Positions 59,122-64,000 of a DNA stretch of 64,000 nt are shown one piece after another (position 1 is the stretch's first letter; every line of letters begins with the position of its first letter). The translations under genes and the position numbers were made by a program. The stretch comes from Conchocele bisecta. Lineage: Eukaryota; Mollusca; Bivalvia; Lucinida; Thyasiridae. The stretch is from positions 10,838,042-10,902,041 of the forward strand of contig CM055272.1 in NCBI GenBank assembly GCA_029237695.1, read 5' to 3'. Under the pieces are notes generated by a model that saw nothing but the letters and a program-made list of their open reading frames with translations, was not told the DNA's origin and searched no databases.

Positions 59122-59848
59122 GCCCTCTTTCTCCTATCTTCGGAGCTTGCACTAACTTCGGGGCTTTTCTTTTATTCACGCGCAATGGCAGCTCGTGACT
59201 TTTATGACGTCACCTTTCATTCAATCCGGAAGTAAACAGTACGCCGTCACTACTCGAGGAAGAACATGAGAAGAAAACGGGTATTTGAATCCAATTTTGG
59301 TGTTAAAAACTACTTTTTATGGTAAAATATATTTATAAAATCGATTGACACAATTTGCAAGTAATTTACCATGTTATTTTTCGTTTTATTTGGAAAAATC
59401 TAGCTCCAATTTTACTTTCAGCGTCTTTGACAACTGGTCATGTGACATTTTGATCAGAGTGACTTAGATGCTTGAGTCGATAATTATGTTTATGTCTATT
59501 TTATTTTCACGGTCGATTTTCACAGAAACAATTATGTTATCTATCATTAGAGATTCCTTCCAAATCTGACTAAATAAAAAATCTATAAAAATGGCGTAAA
59601 AAAAAAAAGATCCCTCGATAAAATTTAACCAAAATTATGTTAAATGAACTGTGTTTTTGAAGAAATACTGTGATTTGGAAACCAGATACAATCTTCATTC
59701 ATACAACACTACAAACTACACTCTGAAGTGGGTGCACCGATACAGGCTGGATATACAACTTTAAAACACGAAGATAGGAGAAAGCTCCTACTGATTTAGA
59801 TCACAATGGCCGACATCTAGAAGGTGCGTTTCTTGCCCCGACTCTTGT
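59122..59848 (-). mobile_element. HINE-like element in reverse orientation, without satellite core
   Basis: CTCTTGT (59842-59848) is the inverse of the ACAAGAG end, preceded by a GGTGC...GCCCC hairpin. CTTTCTCCTATCTTCG (59127-59142) and CGAAGATAGGAGAAAG (59769-59784) are exact 16-bp inverses. The interior has TGACGTCA (59205-59212) and CCGGAAGT (59226-59233), CRE- and ETS-like motifs, rather than tandem units. Confidence 0.5.
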
Positions 59849-60019
59849 TTTTAATATTGTGTTCTTGTTGCACATTATTTGCATGGTGTTACAGGTTTCA
59901 TTTGTATTCATAATGTTTGCTGATGTCAATCTATACTCCGCTCACTGTAAAAGGCATGTACTAGGGCCCCGAAGATACATCCAAAGAGGATATATGTAAT
60001 TTACAGTGCATGAAGCAAA

Positions 60020-60526
60020 CACTCAGTAGGCACAAAGGTTCTTTATAGGAATTAAATAAGTGCATGATTGTGTCACTATTCCACCAGTTCTAAAAAGTAT
60101 GAGTGCCCGCTATACAGGTATAATCATTTAGTAATATTTATTTTACTGATAGTGACTCGTGGTGGTATCAGGCTACTTTCATATGCAAATGAGGCATGAT
60201 ATTTTTTAATTATTTATACTAATTAAATAGGTCACCTGAAAAAATAACATTTTCGACAGATTATAAAGTATGATCATTGCACATCAAAAAATAAATACAG
60301 AGAACAGTAATGTCCGTTAACATTTTCAAGGAAACATAGTTATCCCCCTGATATCAGTGTGGATATTCACGTCTGATATAAAATGTATAATAATGCAATC
60401 AATATGTGGGGTAATGGTGAATGAAAGTTTCTTTTGCCAGAAAATGTCACATCTACAGAATATACAAAACTATCTGATTTAATTCCTATAAAGAACAGTT
60501 TGTGCCTACTGAGTGGGCATGTACCT
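60020..60526. mobile_element. TTAA MITE family I, copy 4, left end truncated
   Basis: CACTCAGTAGGCACAAAGG lacks the outer AGGTAC; the right end GTGGGCATGTACCT then TTAA is intact. Confidence 0.85.
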
Positions 60527-60530
60527 TTAA

Positions 60531-61130
60531 TCCAACAAAAAGTGGTATTTCTTTTTCAAAATGTTAAATCAAATCAAACATTGTAGATTCAAATGAGACG
60601 GCTCATTACGAGCTGGATCTACAGTGTTTTAAATGTTGGCTTTATTAACATTTATGGTATGTGGGGTTGAAAGGGTCAAGTATGTTAATCGTCATTATGA
60701 TTGGATAACATATAAAACACTTAAAAGTAGCACAAAATGTAAGATTTAATGACAAGTAAGGCATGTCTGAAGACATGACACAAAATATAAGCCTGTTGCA
60801 GTGTATACATATTCAGACAAGAAGGCATCTCATTCACGACATGCCTAATGGGCCTCTGGGAAACCCTGATGTCATTACAGCGGACAAGCATACGGAATAC
60901 CAGTACAGAATAAGATGGTAAACGGGAGAAAAGTAAACAAAAAGTACTGTACATGTAAATAGGAACAGTAGAAACAGAATAACGGAATTATAATATGAGT
61001 AAAGGCTTCAACAACCTGACTGGACATGATGAGCCTATTGATCAATAGTAGACAGAATAGACTGGGTGAACATGTTGAATAGTCAGTACCTACTCCAGCT
61101 GTAAATATCAGGATAAGGTACCTTTTCCCA
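60531..61130. other. No gene recognised
   Basis: AT-rich; the minus-strand frame 60721-60954 has no domain I recognise. Confidence 0.5.
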
Positions 61131-61361
61131 CAGGTTGAAGTAACGGACCGAGGTCTATAAATACATTAAATATGCCTAAAAGCATCAATAAATGAAGAAA
61201 AAAAATAAGCTAAAATATTGTTTTTACACCCTCCATATACTTCATTATGAAGTATATGGAGGGTGTAAACGAAAATTTTAGCTTATTTGTTTTCCTTCAT
61301 TTATTGATGCTTTTAGGCATATTTAATGTATTTATAGACCTCGGTCCGTTACTTCAACCTG
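61131..61361. mobile_element. 231-bp fold-back element, arms ~115 bp
   Basis: CAGGTTGAAGTAACGGACCG and its inverse bound an almost complete palindrome with a 3-nt centre (ACTTCATTATGAAGT). Flanks CCTTTTCCCA and CCTTTTGCCA could be a 10-bp target duplication with one change. MULE- or FB-type origin is possible. Confidence 0.85.
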
Positions 61362-61439
61362 TGCCTTTTGCCAGCAGCAGTCAGTACATCAATGTAATTA
61401 CAAATATGTGACTGATGTTGGAGAAATGGGGATTATGTT

Positions 61440-61525
61440 GTTTACGGCCAGTGTAGTCCCAGATCAGCCTGCACATATGTGCAGTCTGATCATGGCCTGC
61501 ATTGTTCGCCATACAGTCATTGTAG
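61440..61525. repeat. Short hairpin repeat T, near-perfect copy
   Basis: GATCAGCCTGCACAT and ATGTGCAGTCTGATC (61462-61491) pair with one mismatch and no loop, flanked by CCAGTGTAGTCCCA and TTGTTCGCCATACAG. Confidence 0.85.
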
Positions 61526-62004
61526 TAGCATTGCTGTCGTCGACCACAGCATTTGATTTAACATGGATCATACAAACGCGACTCGTGACAAATAATATAT
61601 AAGTTGAAAATATAGTAAAGTGCGTTTTCTTGGGCGGGTCGCATATATATAAGCCAAATATAGATCCAGTTGAGGGTAAAGTATTCTCTGGCATTATCAA
61701 TAACCATTGATCACTAAATCCAATTACTGATCTGACACATCGCGACGGTGGGGGGTGTGATCCGACGTTTCACCAGTATAGCTGCTGATCAGTCAGTATT
61801 CTATAGTATAGTAGTCAGGTACAGCCCTTCCTGCTGCCCTGTTGTTGTTGTATAATATTCCTCTGAAACAAAAGCAATGGTGTAGACCTTGAGCCAGCTG
61901 CCTAGCTCTTCAGTGATCTGGATAAATACTTGATGCAAAAAGTAATGAAACGAGGGCATCATTATCACAAAGCTATTCCCCTTGCTGCATGGCAGCCTTG
62001 ATAA
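61526..62004. other. No gene recognised
   Basis: Unique by eye. Confidence 0.5.
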
Positions 62005-62277
62005 TCAAAGAACTGAATGTCCTGAAATTCTTTGCAGTATGTGTTTGTGGATGACACATAGACTAATGATTAATCTAAAATGGAAAGAGTTGGGCAAAAA
62101 ATATGGGTGAGAATTTCACATCAGCAACAACGAGTTAAAAATAAATTATGGAAAACCCAAACTGATAAATTTCTATTCTGAGACCAATTCTGAACCGAAA
62201 TCAAAGATTGTATTCGTGCATCGAACCATGGAGTTACGAATCGTGAATAATCGAGTAAGGCGGTTAATCGTCACACC
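62005..62277 (-). repeat. Dispersed repeat S, copy 2
   Basis: Reverse complement of 37836-38112 with scattered changes (GAATTTCACATCAGCAACAA, ACCATGGAGTTACGAATCG). Confidence 0.8.
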
Positions 62278-63639
62278 CATAGGTAGTAACTACGGAAACA
62301 TGTGCAATAACATAAATTTAGCACGAAAAAGCAATCAAAACTTTTATCACACTGAAAAGGCGATTAAGCTAAGTTGTTAGAACTATTTTTTATGGCGTAA
62401 GATCTGTGTTTTTAAAAAGTTAAACCCGCAAAATATGTGCAGTAACGACTTAAGCTCATTTGCATAAAAGCTGGAAGTCTTCAAATTTGAATGTTGGTTG
62501 TATAATTCTATAATAATAAAATGAATACAAGTCCTCAGTGCCATTGACTTTGGGTGTTTAGACATGGTGTGTATGTGAAACAAAGCAGAATCCCTGGACA
62601 CACATTGTGGCCAAATATTGTTGAAATCAGTGTGAAGTGATGAAGCAGTTATTGTGAAAACAAGAAACGAAAGTCGTCATTGACCTTGGATGTTCCGACA
62701 TGGTGTGTATATGAAACAACGCAACATCCAGTAACCTTGACCTTGGTCAGACGTGGGATGTATACGAAACAAAGTAACATCCCCAGGGTTTCCCGCAGGA
62801 TTTAACCAAGGCATTTTGTTTTTCATCCGAGTGCCAACGGCATGATTCGAGGCACGACCGGGGGGAGAGCACGAGAGGGGGTGCTAACTCCCTTTCATAA
62901 GTGGGGTACGGGGGATTTTCCCCTGAAAATTTTTAAATTACAGAGCTGCTGAGACAGCATATAATGATATTATCGAAATATTGCCTTCTATGTGGAGAAC
63001 AAAAAATATTTCAAGTTACATGTATATTCTAAAATAAATAATTATTCATGGAACAAAATTTATTTTGCACAAAATAGGGTGTTGACTTCACTTTCTGATG
63101 CAAAGGTCCCCTTTGGTATGGAAGTTCCCTAAGACAATAGAAAACTTTTTATCCAAAGACACATGCTCTATCTCATTTTCAACTTTCGGTATCCATGGAA
63201 ATCCAAGATGGCTGCCGTCAATATAGGTCAAATCTTAAAATTGGCATAACGTGGTACCTGATCATTAATGATTTTGGTGTCTATTCACATGTACTGGCAT
63301 GCACAGAAAACAATAAAATAATTTTCAAAATATCCGTTCATGAAAACATGACTGAAATTCAAAATTGCCGCCATTTTTCAATAAAATACGTCTAAATTGA
63401 ACGTAAATATTGACTGAAATATGCTAATGCCATGAAATTTGTCTCCACTAACATGCAATGGATATCGTGTGATGTATAATAAAATTACGATACAGTGAAA
63501 CCAGATTGTTAAATCCAAGATGGCCGCCGTTTGTCGTTCTGCAACAGTACTAGTGAGTTAGTGAGTGTGTTCCAAATGCGCACATGTATCGAGTTTCAAA
63601 TATTGAAGCACGCCGTAATCAGTAATATTTTAAAGTTAA
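62278..63639. other. No gene; eroded satellite pieces and a repeat end
   Basis: At 62530-62780 there are two or three diverged units with GACTTTGGGTGT/GACCTTGGATGTTCC and GACATGGTGTGTAT. CAGGGTTTCCCGCAGG at 62786 looks like a MITE terminus without a visible partner. Motifs CCAAGATGGCTGCCGT (63204) and CCAAGATGGCCGCC (63517) resemble YY1 sites. Confidence 0.45.
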
Positions 63640-63950
<311 letters not shown>

Positions 63951-64000
63951 CCAAATAATCATAAATAATAATTTCCACAAATAATCATAATATAAGTTAT

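Overview
The window looks like repeat-dominated, non-coding DNA from a marine invertebrate, most likely a bivalve mollusc. The reasons are the dense satellite arrays built on ~115-170 bp units containing TGACCTTGACCTT, the many small elements with ACAAGAG ends, short TTAA-target MITEs, tRNA-derived SINE pieces and a broken Ty3/gypsy element. I see no intact host gene, no functional tRNA or rRNA, no CRISPR array and no prokaryotic operon. Nearly all long open frames are by-products of tandem repeats (54.4-57.9 kb), a CGA array (37.6 kb) or a poly-G tract (63.7 kb).

Layout. 1-4.0 kb: the 3' part of a decayed Ty3/gypsy retrotransposon whose pol order is integrase first, then reverse transcriptase/RNase H, followed by a polypurine tract and an LTR-like region. 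4.2-13.2 kb: interspersed repeats and a run of Helentron/HINE-like elements (families J, B, E, F, G, with A nested in F). 13.5-16.9 kb: mostly unique sequence with a 23-bp minisatellite. 16.9-19.6 kb: four HINE-like elements head to tail (C, D, A, D). 20-24 kb: mostly unique AT-rich DNA with a Harbinger-type MITE. 24.6-29.5 kb: satellite arrays and HINE-like K and D. 29.9-33.4 kb: nested MITEs. 33.4-37.8 kb: a 4.4-kb family A element with about nine 440-bp units. 38.2-44.3 kb: second copies of families B and L plus a direct duplication, all in visibly error-rich sequence. 44.5-47.0 kb: a 2.5-kb Harbinger-like transposon with transposase remnants. 47.2-53.4 kb: MITEs, SINEs and nested insertions. 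54.4-57.9 kb: about 80 copies of a 43-bp minisatellite. 58.5-64 kb: more TTAA MITEs, a reverse-oriented HINE-like element, a fold-back element and a 177-nt poly-G tract.

The unifying observation is structural. About ten sequence-unrelated families share one plan: an ACAAGAG-type end with a short hairpin, a 9-16 bp subterminal inverted repeat, a core (usually a satellite array), a GACGG/GACGCC-like simple repeat, then the inverted partner ending in AAAA. This fits non-autonomous Helentron derivatives that carry satellite cores. Nearly all lie in the same orientation. A second theme is that hairpin arms differ between copies yet stay complementary within each copy, in three unrelated families. 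A third is local sequence noise (random indels) that suggests unpolished long-read gap filling. No element here appears able to move on its own.
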